Shown: positions 1 through 7,818, counted from the stretch's first letter. The stretch: 64,000 bases of DNA from Lachnospiraceae bacterium (GCA_902363665.1 CABJAW010000007.1:62001-126000); one strand, 5' to 3'. The notes: generated by a model from the sequence alone, not told the origin. A program made the numbers and translations.

Positions 1-2
1 AT

Positions 3-98
3 CTTAAATCTCGCTTACTTCCGCAGAATCCGCAGGAACGGATATGGCAGGAATTGCAGGCGATGAAGATTACAAGTAAATATCGAAACGATTTCTAA
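3..98 (+). CDS. C-terminal end of an unidentified protein (cut by window edge)
   Basis: An open frame enters from the left edge and ends at TAA 96-98, giving 31 residues ending KITSKYRNDF. The stretch NPQERIWQEL resembles NPVQERIWDEN encoded just upstream of the recombinase at 14654, which suggests a protein tail that recurs in mobile elements. I do not recognise the family. Confidence is low because only the tail is visible. Confidence 0.3.
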   Translation, partial: LKSRLLPQNPQERIWQELQAMKITSKYRNDF

Positions 99-139
99 TC
101 GAGTAAGCGGAGATAAGCAATTTATTTGCTAAACTACCA

Positions 140-211
140 AGCACCGTACGAAGCCGGATAAGTGAAGAATAGAAGTATTCTTTGCTGTCCAGATTCGACG
201 GTGCTTTTTTT
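140..211 (+). terminator. Long-loop hairpin followed by a T-run
   Basis: AGCACCGT (140-147) pairs with ACGGTGCT (198-205), helped by CGAA/TTCG just inside. Seven T follow the 3' arm. This fits a Rho-independent terminator for the gene entering from the left; the roughly 40-nt internal region could also be a small structured RNA. Confidence 0.55.
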
Positions 212-318
212 GTTGCTGTTTTATTCGATTATGCTTCGTGCAGTATTAGGTCTTTTCCCTTACTTGGGAAAGGACTTTTATGTTTTATAACGCATGGCAG
301 TGCCAGATAGCTGAGTAC

Positions 319-375
319 CCGTAATCTCCGAATTTTGAAACTTATCAATTTTTCAAAATTCAAAGGAGATTACGG
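319..375 (+). promoter_or_regulatory. 22-bp hairpin enclosing the ribosome binding site of the sigma-like gene
   Basis: CCGTAATCTCC (319-329) is complementary to GGAGATTACGG (365-375), and GAATTTTGAAA (330-340) to TTTCAAAATTC (351-361), with a 3-nt AAA bulge. The 3' arm contains the Shine-Dalgarno sequence AAAGGAG, and the ATG at 378 follows by 2 nt. The folded mRNA should block initiation of the downstream gene. Confidence 0.75.
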
Positions 376-377
376 AA

Positions 378-965
378 ATGACAAACAAACTTACATTAAC
401 AGAACAAGAAGAATTATTTGCAAAGGATTGTAAACTGATAAACCTTAAATACGAATATAACGGTTATACCGGAGATGAGAAATGGGCAATTATTACGGAA
501 TTATCTGTAAAAGAACTTTGGGAGAAGTATCCACTTGTTATAGAAAGATATTCTCCGTTTGTTCATCTTTCCATTGCACAGGGAGAGGTAATTAACGATG
601 CAAACCGAAATGAGGACAAGTATGCAAAGAGAAGCAGTCGCACACTTGACTGCTATGGATATGACGATGAAATGTCCTCACAGTTCCATAAAGAGCTTGC
701 CATTATGTTTGACGACCCATTTGAAAGAGCAGAGGAAGAAAGACTTGAACTGGAAAGAGAAGAATTACGCCAGTGTGAAATCAGGAAAGCAAGAATAGCA
801 CTTTCAATGTTGCAGCCACTTCAAAGGGAACGCCTTATGAAGAATGTGTGCTGCGGTCTGAGTTCCAGAGCGATTGCAAAGCAGGAGGGCGTATATTACA
901 GCTCCGTAGATAAGTCTATTGCAGCGGCAAAGAAAAACTTTATCAAATTTTATGAAAATCTCTGA
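378..965 (+). CDS. Sigma-70 region 4-like protein of a Tn916-type element
   Basis: This 195-residue protein has an acidic, charged N-terminal half and a C-terminal helix-turn-helix (about residues 145-190; LSSRAIAKQEGVYYSSVDKS) of the sigma-70 region 4 type. Tn916-like elements carry such sigma-like regulators upstream of xis-int, which is the arrangement here. It probably acts on transcription of the excision or transfer genes. The ATG at 378 sits directly after a large hairpin that contains its ribosome binding site, so translation is probably controlled. Promoter-recognition regions 2 and 3 of a full sigma factor are not evident, so it may be an accessory regulator. Confidence 0.75.
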   Translation: MTNKLTLTEQEELFAKDCKLINLKYEYNGYTGDEKWAIITELSVKELWEKYPLVIERYSPFVHLSIAQGEVINDANRNEDKYAKRSSRTLDCYGYDDEMSSQFHKELAIMFDDPFERAEEERLELEREELRQCEIRKARIALSMLQPLQRERLMKNVCCGLSSRAIAKQEGVYYSSVDKSIAAAKKNFIKFYENL

Positions 966-1070
966 TTTTGGGTGTGCATTTCAGCACCCTTTGTCCAAAT
1001 GAGTGAAGGGGTTATTTCATTCCGGATACGAATGACACTTTAAAAATTTGATTCTTGTGAGGTTATGTAT

Positions 1071-1631
1071 ATGAAAGAAAAAATGATTTGTCGTGGGGAT
1101 TTATTCTACTATGACTTTGGAGATAACAGTGGTTCAGTACAAAGCGGAGAGCGTCCGGTGCTTGTCGTTCAGGCAGACGATTATAACCAGAATGCTCCAA
1201 CGATTATTGTTGCAGCGGTTACAAGTGTAATCAAGAAAAGATATTTGCCATCGCACATTATTCTTGGCGAGGAGTTTGGACTGAAGAAACCGTCAATGGT
1301 TCTTCTGGAGCAGATACGGACAGTCAATAGAGAAGATTTGCGTGAATACATAGGTACGGTAGATGACGATAAACTTTTCAGGCAGATAAACGCAACTTTG
1401 AAAAAGACTTTTGGACTTTGGGTTTACAAGCCGGAGGGGAAAGAAAATATTCGTTGTCTATGCCCGAAGTGCCTGAATGATTACATCCACAATCCGGACT
1501 ATATTGTAAGGCGACTTGACCCATTTGCAAAGCGAAAAGACAGATGTGATAAGTGTGATGGAGATGGTTGGGATTATGTTGTTACCGACAGATATTCATC
1601 AAAGAAAGAAAAGAGGTGCAAGAATGTCTAA
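1071..1631 (+). CDS. MazF/PemK-like protein with a C-terminal zinc-ribbon-like extension
   Basis: Residues 1 to about 120 match the PemK/MazF toxin fold: an N-terminal RGDLFYYDFG, then GERPVLVVQ and a central strand with TSVIKK. Members of this family are mRNA endoribonucleases. Residues about 125-186 add two paired-cysteine motifs (CLCPKC and CDKCDGDGW) typical of a zinc ribbon, making the protein longer than a usual MazF of about 115 residues. No antitoxin gene is visible next to it. The ATG at 1071 is preferred over 1065 for its 8-nt spacing from GTGAGG. Its 3' end overlaps the first excisionase gene by 8 nt, so the two are probably co-translated. Activity as a toxin is inference. Confidence 0.7.
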   Translation: MKEKMICRGDLFYYDFGDNSGSVQSGERPVLVVQADDYNQNAPTIIVAAVTSVIKKRYLPSHIILGEEFGLKKPSMVLLEQIRTVNREDLREYIGTVDDDKLFRQINATLKKTFGLWVYKPEGKENIRCLCPKCLNDYIHNPDYIVRRLDPFAKRKDRCDKCDGDGWDYVVTDRYSSKKEKRCKNV

Positions 1632-1845
1632 TAGCAGTGTAAAGAAGCTGAGTTATAATGTACCTCTTTGGCATAAGCCTAATTTGTCGATTGAAGAAGC
1701 ATCTATATATTCCAATATTGGAACAGGAAAACTTTATGAAATGACGGAAAAGCAAGATTGCCCGTTTGTACTTTGGATAGGAAGCCGCCGAATGATAAAG
1801 CGAAAAATTTTTGAGGAATATATTGCAAATCAGTATTCTATTTAA
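1624..1845 (+). CDS. Excisionase-like DNA-binding protein 1 of 4
   Basis: This 73-residue protein belongs to the Tn916 Xis family: a winged-helix core beginning VPLWHKPNLSIEEA, then IGTGKLYEM, and an FVLW-G-RRMIKR wing. Xis proteins bend DNA at element ends and favour excision by the tyrosine integrase. It is the first of four related genes stacked ahead of int. The ATG at 1624 lies inside the end of the MazF-like gene. The second and third copies are its close paralogs. Confidence 0.8.
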   Translation: MSNSSVKKLSYNVPLWHKPNLSIEEASIYSNIGTGKLYEMTEKQDCPFVLWIGSRRMIKRKIFEEYIANQYSI

Positions 1846-1905
1846 TGAAAAAGTCAAATCTGCGATGAGCAAATTCGCATCGTTGGCTCAGCGTAGATTT
1901 TTAAG

Positions 1906-1939
1906 TATGCTGTAACCACGCAAAGGAGGTTACAGCATA
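1906..1939 (+). promoter_or_regulatory. 12-bp hairpin with the ribosome binding site in its loop
   Basis: TATGCTGTAACC (1906-1917) pairs perfectly with GGTTACAGCATA (1928-1939). The 10-nt loop holds AAAGGA, and the last base of the stem is the A of the start codon of the second excisionase. The structure should limit access to the ribosome binding site. Confidence 0.7.
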
Positions 1940-2157
1940 TGAACAACGAAAAAGATGAAACAATCTATAATGTCCCACTTTGGGAGAAAGTAATGCTTAC
2001 AATTGATGAAGCCGCAGCTTATACAGGTGTTGGAAGCAGAAAAATCAGACAGCTTACCGATAATGAAAGATGTCCGTTCGTTTTATGGAATGGCTCAAAG
2101 CGACTTATCAAGAGAGAAGAATTTGTTGAATTTATAAAAAAGCAGTATTCGATATGA
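1939..2157 (+). CDS. Excisionase-like DNA-binding protein 2 of 4
   Basis: This 72-residue Xis-family protein has the pattern VPLWEK, LTIDEAAAYTGVG, CPFVLWNGSKRLIKR and a C-terminal KQYSI shared with copy 1. It is separated from copy 1 by a 93-nt gap holding a ribosome-site hairpin, so it may be expressed under different control. Copy 3 follows 12 nt downstream. It probably binds near the element ends to direct excision; the exact role of each copy cannot be read from sequence. Confidence 0.8.
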   Translation: MNNEKDETIYNVPLWEKVMLTIDEAAAYTGVGSRKIRQLTDNERCPFVLWNGSKRLIKREEFVEFIKKQYSI

Positions 2158-2169
2158 GGAGGTATTATT

Positions 2170-2388
2170 GTGAGTAATCCAGTAAAAAAAGAAAGATTAG
2201 AAGTACCGATATGGCATAAGCCGTATCTGACCATTGATGAAGCTACTGCCTATACCGGCATTGGCAGAGAAAAACTTCGTGAAATGACAAGGTTTGCTGA
2301 CTGTCCATTTGTGTTATGGGTGGGAAAACGCCGAATGATAAAAAGAGAATTGTTTGATGAGTACATTGAAAAAATGTATGAGATTTAG
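2170..2388 (+). CDS. Excisionase-like DNA-binding protein 3 of 4
   Basis: This 72-residue Xis-family protein starts at GTG 2170 behind GAGGAGG. The core LTIDEATAYTGIGREKLREM and the wing FVLWVGKRRMIKREL are nearly superimposable on copies 1 and 2. The short spacing on both sides places it in one transcript with copies 2 and 4 and the integrase. Confidence 0.8.
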   Translation: MSNPVKKERLEVPIWHKPYLTIDEATAYTGIGREKLREMTRFADCPFVLWVGKRRMIKRELFDEYIEKMYEI

Positions 2389-2399
2389 GAGGTAGAACG

Positions 2400-2654
2400 A
2401 TGAATGTGGATTTTGCAGATGAAGAAATGATTGCTTATCGGGAAAGCCTTATAGAAAAGAAAAAAGAGCAGCCATTTTGGAAAAAGAAATGTTTGTCGGT
2501 AAATGAAACAGCCGCTTATACAGGTATCGGAAGGGGAAAAATACGAGAGTTGATGAAAAGGAAAGACTGCAATTTTATGACGACAGACGGTTATCAGGTG
2601 TATGTCATCATCGACAAATTTGTGGAATTTTTAAATAGCAGGAATGAAATATAG
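2400..2654 (+). CDS. Excisionase-like DNA-binding protein 4 of 4 (divergent copy)
   Basis: This 84-residue protein keeps the helix-turn-helix part (LSVNETAAYTGIGRGKIREL) but has a longer charged N-terminus. The wing is altered: the FVLW-G-RR-IKR signature of the other three is replaced by FMTTDGYQVYVIIDKF. It lies 11 nt before the integrase gene, the position normally held by xis in Tn916-like elements, so it may be the true excisionase while the others act as regulators. That split of roles is inference. Confidence 0.75.
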   Translation: MNVDFADEEMIAYRESLIEKKKEQPFWKKKCLSVNETAAYTGIGRGKIRELMKRKDCNFMTTDGYQVYVIIDKFVEFLNSRNEI

Positions 2655-2665
2655 GAGGAACAACC

Positions 2666-3907
2666 GTGGCAAGACCAAAACGAAAAGATAAAACAAGGAC
2701 AGTTCTTCGCACGGGAGAACTTCAAAGAAGTGATGGAAGTTATCAGTACAGTTGGACTGATGAAAACCATAAAAGAAGATATGTCTATTCAAAAACGCTT
2801 GAAGCACTCAGGATTAAAGAGGAAGCGATTGAGAAAGACAAAAGTGATGGCATAAAAGCGGAAGCACGATATGTTACACTCGATGATTTATATGAGTTGT
2901 GGAAAGACCTGAAGAGAGGATTGAAAAACAACACTTTTGAGAATTACAAATATATTTATGAAACCTTTGTACGTCGGCAAATCGGTTCTAAGAGAGTTTC
3001 AACGTTTTTGAAATCAGATATTAAGAGATTTTATAATTATCTGGTTGATGAGCGAGGATTGAAGCCAGCAACGGTTGATGGTGTCCACAACATTCTTCAT
3101 CAGATATTTGATATGGCGGTTGATGATAACTATATCAGAAACAATCCGACAAATAATGTTTTAAGGGAATTGAAAAAAGCTCATTGCTTCAAGACAGAGA
3201 AACGCAGGGGACTTACTCGACCTGAGCAGGAATTGTTTATGGATTATCTGAAGAACTCTAATACAGCAGTATATTGGTATCCGGTGTTTGCAGTAATGCT
3301 TGGAACGGGGTTAAGAGTTGGAGAAGTTACTGGACTCAGATGGTGTGATATTGATTTGGAAGATGGGATTATAGATGTTAATCACACGTTGGTTTATTAT
3401 GACCACAGAACTTCTGAAGGAAAAAAGGGCTGCTATTTCAATGTGAATACTCCAAAGACAGAAGCAGGAAATAGACAAGTTCCGATGCTCGATTTTGTTA
3501 AAGAAGCATTTGTTATGGAAAAAGAAAGACAAGAACTGCTAGGGGTTCACTGCGAAGCGACCATAGATGGATATACAGATTTTATATTTCTCAATCGCTT
3601 CGGACAGCCACAACATCAATCGACTTTGAATAAGGCAATCCGACGCATAATCCGTGATTGCAACGATGAGCAGTTTTTGAAAACAGAAAACCCAGAAGTG
3701 CTTTTACCACATTTTAGTTGTCATTCGTTCAGACATACATTTACAACAAGAATGTGTGAAGCAGGTGTAAATATAAAAGTTATTCAGGATACACTCGGAC
3801 ATAAGGATATAACAACAACCTTAAATATCTATACTGATGTAACAAAGGAACTAAAAAGAACCGAGTTTGATGGACTGGATAAATACTTTAATAATTCAAT
3901 AGCGTAG
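2666..3907 (+). CDS. int: Tn916-type tyrosine integrase
   Basis: This 413-residue site-specific recombinase starts at GTG 2666 behind AGGAGG. Three parts are visible: an N-terminal arm-binding domain, a core-binding SAM-like domain (about 75-165) and a catalytic domain. Catalytic features include Arg in LGTGLRVGEVTGLRW (about residue 217), HSFRHTF (about 353) and the nucleophile Tyr in LNIYTDV near residue 389. It catalyses integration and, with Xis, excision of the element whose right end lies just downstream. The length is typical of Tn916 Int (about 405 residues). Confidence 0.92.
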   Translation: MARPKRKDKTRTVLRTGELQRSDGSYQYSWTDENHKRRYVYSKTLEALRIKEEAIEKDKSDGIKAEARYVTLDDLYELWKDLKRGLKNNTFENYKYIYETFVRRQIGSKRVSTFLKSDIKRFYNYLVDERGLKPATVDGVHNILHQIFDMAVDDNYIRNNPTNNVLRELKKAHCFKTEKRRGLTRPEQELFMDYLKNSNTAVYWYPVFAVMLGTGLRVGEVTGLRWCDIDLEDGIIDVNHTLVYYDHRTSEGKKGCYFNVNTPKTEAGNRQVPMLDFVKEAFVMEKERQELLGVHCEATIDGYTDFIFLNRFGQPQHQSTLNKAIRRIIRDCNDEQFLKTENPEVLLPHFSCHSFRHTFTTRMCEAGVNIKVIQDTLGHKDITTTLNIYTDVTKELKRTEFDGLDKYFNNSIA

Positions 3908-3912
3908 GAAAA

Positions 3913-3955
3913 AGTGGCGTACTTTAAAATGAAAATTGGTACGCTGCTTTTTTGG
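3913..3955 (+). terminator. Terminator after the integrase gene
   Basis: AGTGGCGTAC (3913-3922) pairs imperfectly with GTACGCTGCT (3939-3948) and is followed by TTTTTT. It closes the xis-int transcript 5 nt after the integrase stop codon. Confidence 0.65.
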
Positions 3956-4002
3956 GTCTGATTGACTTATTCAATAATAAAGATTATAATTTAGTAAGTA
4001 AT

Positions 4003-4053
4003 CCGATTGAAGAATCCATTCTCTCAATCGGGATTTACATCAAATACATCAAA
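4003..4053. repeat. Inverted and direct repeats near the element's right end
   Basis: CCGATTGA (4003-4010) is inverted as TCAATCGG (4024-4031), and TACATCAAA occurs twice back to back (4036-4053). Short repeats between int and the end of a Tn916-like element commonly bind the N-terminal domain of integrase. The exact end of the element is not resolved and lies somewhere between here and about 4130. Confidence 0.45.
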
Positions 4054-4148
4054 TAATACAACTGCTTATGCGGAAAGTAATCAATTTTAAAGGTAAACAA
4101 GGCTTTTTATCTGGTTGAAAAAAGCAAAGTAGGGAGTTGCTCAGGAAT

Positions 4149-4646
4149 ATGAGTGGCTTCGGAATTGCGTCGGAGAAAGTCCCGACAATGAAGTCCCTGG
4201 ATGCTGACAAGAAGGCAAATAAGACTTCTGAAGCAGCTCCTGCAGTGGCAGAAAAAGTTGCTGAGAAGGTTGATTTCTCCAACGTGAAGATCGAGCCAAT
4301 CTTTGAAGAGATGGTTGATTTCGATACATTTGCAAAATCTGATTTCCGTGCAGTTAAGATTTTAGCTTGCGAAGCAGTTCCGAAATCCAAGAAGCTTCTG
4401 AAGTTTGTACTGGATGATGGAGAACGCAAGGATCGCGTGATTTTAAGCGGTATTCACGAGTATTACGAGCCGGAAGAACTGGTTGGTAAGACAGCAATCG
4501 CTATCGTTAATCTGCCACCGAGAAAGATGATGGGAATCGATTCCGAAGGTATGCTGATCTCAGCAGTACATGAGGAAGATGGTCATGAAGGACTGAATCT
4601 TCTGATGGTAGATGACAGAATTCCGGCAGGTGCAAAGCTGTACTAA
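4149..4646 (+). pseudogene. metG: 3' fragment of methionyl-tRNA synthetase (C-terminal tRNA-binding domain)
   Basis: The roughly 165-residue frame contains the complete C-terminal tRNA-binding/dimerisation domain of a bacterial MetRS: FAKSDFRAVKI, LLKFVLDDG, ILSGIHEYYEPEELVGK, NLPPRKMMGI and the terminal IPAGAKLY. The catalytic Rossmann fold and anticodon-binding domain are absent. An in-frame stop (4116-4118) and the integrated element lie immediately upstream, so this is probably the 3' part of a metG interrupted or displaced by the Tn916-like element. Translation could still start at ATG 4149 and give a free CsaA/Trbp111-like tRNA-binding protein. It is the clearest chromosomal housekeeping sequence in the window. 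Confidence 0.75.
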
Positions 4647-4828
4647 AATTAAATATAAAATCTCTAAAACCATGATGTCAGACCACAGTTGACAACAATT
4701 TGACAACAAAATTTGGGATAATAATGAATCGTTATGAAGCATGACGAATTTCAGGTGAAAGGACACAGGTTTGAGAATGAAATCAAAATTGATTCATTGA
4801 ATCAATGATTGATATGCAGGACAACAAG

Positions 4829-4865
4829 AGCACTTCTTAGAGTTAATCTGAGAGGTGCTTTTTTT
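4829..4865 (+). terminator. Terminator-like hairpin
   Basis: AGCACTTCT (4829-4837) pairs with AGAGGTGCT (4851-4859) and runs into seven T. It could end the metG transcript. The surrounding 4647-5022 also holds the direct repeat TTGACAACAA twice near 4690-4710 but no gene I can support. Confidence 0.55.
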
Positions 4866-5022
4866 CGTACTCAAAAATATATCCCGGCAGTCAACTTCTG
4901 TAAAACAGTAAATTACGCGAACAACGAGCCAAAGTCCACGCTTGCGTGAGACCTTGGCGACTGTCGCGATAACAAAAGAAAATTCGCAAAGCGTGTTTTC
5001 TCTTGTCTTGGAGGAAAACATC

Positions 5023-5289
5023 ATGGATAAAAATTATAAATCAATCAAAAGTATGAAAGAAGTACCGGAGCAGCTTAGAAAATTGCGTCGACAGTATCTG
5101 CGTTATCAGCAGGCAGAGATTATTTACAGTATTTCTCATAAGAAACTTTTTGAACTCGCCAGTGATGCAGGTGCGATTTACAGAATAGATGGAACCGTAT
5201 TGATCAACCGGGATATTTTTGATGCCTATCTGGAGCGTTTTCATGAACCGGCAACAGGAAAGGGTAAGGAGATAAAAGATGAGCGGTAA
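5023..5289 (+). CDS. DUF6462-type small DNA-binding protein (copy 1)
   Basis: This 88-residue protein has a winged-helix-like pattern: RYQQAEIIYSISHKKLFELASDAGAIYRI followed by VLINRDIFDAYL. It resembles the excisionase-like DUF6462 proteins found next to TnpV in Firmicutes mobilizable elements. The ATG at 5023 follows TTGGAGGAAAACATC. It overlaps the next gene by 11 nt. It marks the start of a second mobile element to the right of metG. Confidence 0.6.
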   Translation: MDKNYKSIKSMKEVPEQLRKLRRQYLRYQQAEIIYSISHKKLFELASDAGAIYRIDGTVLINRDIFDAYLERFHEPATGKGKEIKDER

Positions 5290-5506
5290 TGTATGGATGT
5301 TTTCAGATGAAATCGATGATGAAGATCTGGAATTTATGAGCCATGATTACGTGACCTATAACATGGCGTGCGAATACTACAGACTTGGAATCAAACCCAT
5401 TGTCCGTATGGCGCATGAAGCAGGGGCAGTATATAAAATCGGGAAAAAGGTGTTGATTCGAAGAAGTATATTTGAAGCATATCTGAGAGAGAAGAGAAAG
5501 ATTTGA
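5279..5506 (+). CDS. DUF6462-type small DNA-binding protein (copy 2)
   Basis: This 75-residue paralog of the preceding protein shares MACEYYRLGIKPIVRMAHEAGAVYKIGKKVLIRRSIFEAYL. The AGAVYKI...VLI.RS(I)FEAYL half aligns directly with copy 1. The pair is translationally coupled and followed 14 nt later by tnpV. It is probably an excision or regulatory DNA-binding protein of the element. Confidence 0.6.
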   Translation: MSGNVWMFSDEIDDEDLEFMSHDYVTYNMACEYYRLGIKPIVRMAHEAGAVYKIGKKVLIRRSIFEAYLREKRKI

Positions 5507-5520
5507 TGGAGGAGAAGAAC

Positions 5521-5904
5521 ATGAGCAATCAGAGAAAAATACTACATGATGACAGGAATGGATTAGATTATGTGTTGGTAGGAGATTATTACCTGCCAGT
5601 GCTATCATTACCGGAAGAAACCAGACCGATTGGGTACTGGGGAATGCTTCGAAAAGAATATATGAAAAACTATAAATCAGGTATGTATTCTTATCTTCTG
5701 TTGACTGGGAAACTGGACAGCTACCTGGCAGATCTGAATGAACAGGCACAGGAGCGGTTTGAGTTGATTGAGACACAAATACGAAGTGCGGAGGGAGTTA
5801 CAGAGAAACTGATGAGACAGAATCCTATGGAATGGGTACGCCACTGTAACAGTATCCGTAATCGGGCTGCCGAAATTATTAAGCAGGAACTAATCTATGT
5901 ATAA
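5521..5904 (+). CDS. tnpV: TnpV family transposon-encoded protein
   Basis: This 127-residue protein matches TnpV of Tn4451-like elements: GLDYVLVGDYYLP, PIGYWGMLR, LTGKLDSYLADLNEQAQER and MEWVRHCNSIRNRAAEII. Its function is not established; it is a marker of mobilizable elements. Two more TnpV genes occur in this window (16534 and 25316), each in a separate element. The ATG at 5521 is preceded by GGAGGAGAAG. Confidence 0.8.
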   Translation: MSNQRKILHDDRNGLDYVLVGDYYLPVLSLPEETRPIGYWGMLRKEYMKNYKSGMYSYLLLTGKLDSYLADLNEQAQERFELIETQIRSAEGVTEKLMRQNPMEWVRHCNSIRNRAAEIIKQELIYV

Positions 5905-5999
5905 GGGGGATTTTGGATATGAGAAGAGAACTAATAGAGAATATTGAAGCTGTACCAGATAGAGGGAGTATGTTATTATGAAGTCAATAATTGAAAAAT

Positions 6000-6086
6000 A
6001 AATACACCAAGGTGTACTTGAATGTGAATGAAGTGTTTGTGAAGTCCCAGATGGATGGGGAGAAAGGATATTTAGAATACAGGTGA
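6000..6086 (+). pseudogene. Possible gene remnant between TnpV and the response regulator
   Basis: A 28-residue frame (KYTKVYLNVNEVF...GYLEYR) ends at TGA 6084-6086 without a start codon and has the character of a protein tail. The 5905-6089 gap also holds a short aborted frame starting at 5919. These look like debris at the junction between the element backbone and its cargo. I do not recognise the parent protein. Confidence 0.25.
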
Positions 6087-6089
6087 TGT

Positions 6090-6788
6090 ATGAATTATAA
6101 AATTATGATTGTAGAGGATGATCCAGATATTGCAGAATTGGTTTCACGCCATTTGGAGAAATTTGGATTTACTATTGAAAAATGTATAGAGTTCCATAAT
6201 GTTTTAAAAGAATTTGAAAAAGCAAAACCACATCTGGTGCTGTTGGATATTAATCTGCCTGCCTATGATGGATTTTACTGGTGCGGAAAAATCAGAGAAA
6301 AAAGTTCCTGTCCGATTATTTTTCTGTCTTCCCGTAATGCAGATTCGGATCAGGTGTATGCGATGATGAATGGTGGAGACGATTATGTGACAAAGCCGTT
6401 TTCACTGGATGTGCTTACAGCAAAGGTTACAGCCATTCTTCGTCGTACTTATGGTGAATATGTCACAGCTGTTACGAATGATTTGAGTTGTGGAGACTGT
6501 AGCTTTTCACAAAATCGTCTGGTACTTCGGTGCAATGGGAAAGAAACGGAATTATCTAAGACAGAAGCAGGCGTAATACGGATCATGTTTCAGAACTATC
6601 CGGATGTCGTAAGCCGCGAAGATCTTCTGAATGAAATTTGGGATAATGATAATTTTGTGGAGGAAAACACTTTAAATGTGACCATCAGCAGGATCCGTAA
6701 ACGGTTAGACGGTATCGGCTCTACGTTGAATATAAAACCAGTCAGAGGCATAGGATATCGTTTGGGAGATGATGGAGATGAAAAATAA
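6090..6788 (+). CDS. OmpR-family response regulator, BceR-like
   Basis: This 232-residue protein has a receiver domain (acidic pair D10-D11, phospho-acceptor D53 in LLDINLP, K in VTKPF) and a C-terminal winged helix (about 140-225) of the OmpR/PhoB type. Its partner is the short kinase that follows with an 11-nt overlap. With the ABC ATPase and FtsX permease downstream it forms a BceRSAB-type module, which senses and resists cell-wall-active peptides such as bacitracin. It should bind promoters of the ABC genes. The substrate cannot be read from the sequence. Confidence 0.85.
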   Translation: MNYKIMIVEDDPDIAELVSRHLEKFGFTIEKCIEFHNVLKEFEKAKPHLVLLDINLPAYDGFYWCGKIREKSSCPIIFLSSRNADSDQVYAMMNGGDDYVTKPFSLDVLTAKVTAILRRTYGEYVTAVTNDLSCGDCSFSQNRLVLRCNGKETELSKTEAGVIRIMFQNYPDVVSREDLLNEIWDNDNFVEENTLNVTISRIRKRLDGIGSTLNIKPVRGIGYRLGDDGDEK

Positions 6789-7791
6789 ACGTTTTGTAAG
6801 ACATTTAAAATGTTTTTTTCTGGATCATTTATGGGTAATCCTTCTTTTTCTGGCAGCGCCAACTTTCATTATGACTGTTTATTTAACTGTGATCAATGAG
6901 AATCCCGGGGGAGCATGGTGGTATTATGTATTACTATCCTTATTTGTTCTGTTTTGTTTTCTGCTCTACAGATTATATTCAACATGGGACTTTTATGAGA
7001 TACTTTGTGATGAAGATAAGGCTATGGAAGATTTCCTGATCAGAGAACCGAAAGGACGTGAGGAACAGCATTATCGGGAGTTGGTTGAGCAGCAGCACCG
7101 CATATATCTAAGCCGCATAACTCGTTTGGAGGAGCAGCAAAAGCAGAGCAAGGTCATGATCTATCGGTGGGTGCATCAGTTAAAAACACCTCTGTCTGTA
7201 ATCCGTCTGATCTCAGAAAATAAAAAAGGTGATTATGATTTTTCTAAAATAGCACATTCAGCATCGCAGATACAATATGACCTGGATCAGGTTTTAAATA
7301 TGTATAAACTGGATGAAATAAAAAATGATTTTCATTCGGAAAAGGTCAATCTGAATAGTGTCTGCAAAGACTGTATCAATGAGCTGAAAAGCTCGTTCAT
7401 CACAATGGGCATTTTTCCAAAGCTTGCAGTGACGGAGGAGCTTGTGGTTTATAGCGATACCAAATGGCTGCGGTTTGTCTTGTACCAGCTTTTGACGAAT
7501 GCACTCAAGTATAGTAATGAAGGTGGAAAAATCGTCATTTGTGCTGAGAATAGGGGAGATTCCGCTGTCTTGCATATTCAGGATGAAGGCTGTGGGATAG
7601 ATCCCCGTGATATCAGACGGATTTATGATTTGTTCTTCACCGGTCAGAATGGGAGACAGCGCGGAGAATCCAGTGGATTGGGTTTGTATATGGTAAAGCA
7701 GATTTTAGATTATCTGGGACACACCATTGAAGTGCAGTCAGAATTAGGAAAAGGAAGTACGTTTACAATCTATTTTAGCAACCACAAATAA
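6778..7791 (+). CDS. Intramembrane-sensing histidine kinase, BceS-like
   Basis: This 337-residue kinase has two N-terminal membrane segments (about 15-40 and 48-66) separated by only a few residues, so it lacks an extracellular sensor domain. The phospho-acceptor is H133 in RWVHQLKTPLSVI, followed by an N box (LLTNALKYS), G1 (DEGCGI) and G2 (GLGLYMVKQI). Such kinases read the state of their partner BceAB transporter rather than the drug itself. That partner permease is disrupted here, so signalling may be lost. The ATG at 6778 overlaps the regulator gene. Confidence 0.87.
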   Translation: MKNKRFVRHLKCFFLDHLWVILLFLAAPTFIMTVYLTVINENPGGAWWYYVLLSLFVLFCFLLYRLYSTWDFYEILCDEDKAMEDFLIREPKGREEQHYRELVEQQHRIYLSRITRLEEQQKQSKVMIYRWVHQLKTPLSVIRLISENKKGDYDFSKIAHSASQIQYDLDQVLNMYKLDEIKNDFHSEKVNLNSVCKDCINELKSSFITMGIFPKLAVTEELVVYSDTKWLRFVLYQLLTNALKYSNEGGKIVICAENRGDSAVLHIQDEGCGIDPRDIRRIYDLFFTGQNGRQRGESSGLGLYMVKQILDYLGHTIEVQSELGKGSTFTIYFSNHK

Positions 7792-7818
7792 GATCAATCA
7801 TAAATTGTTTCAACATTT

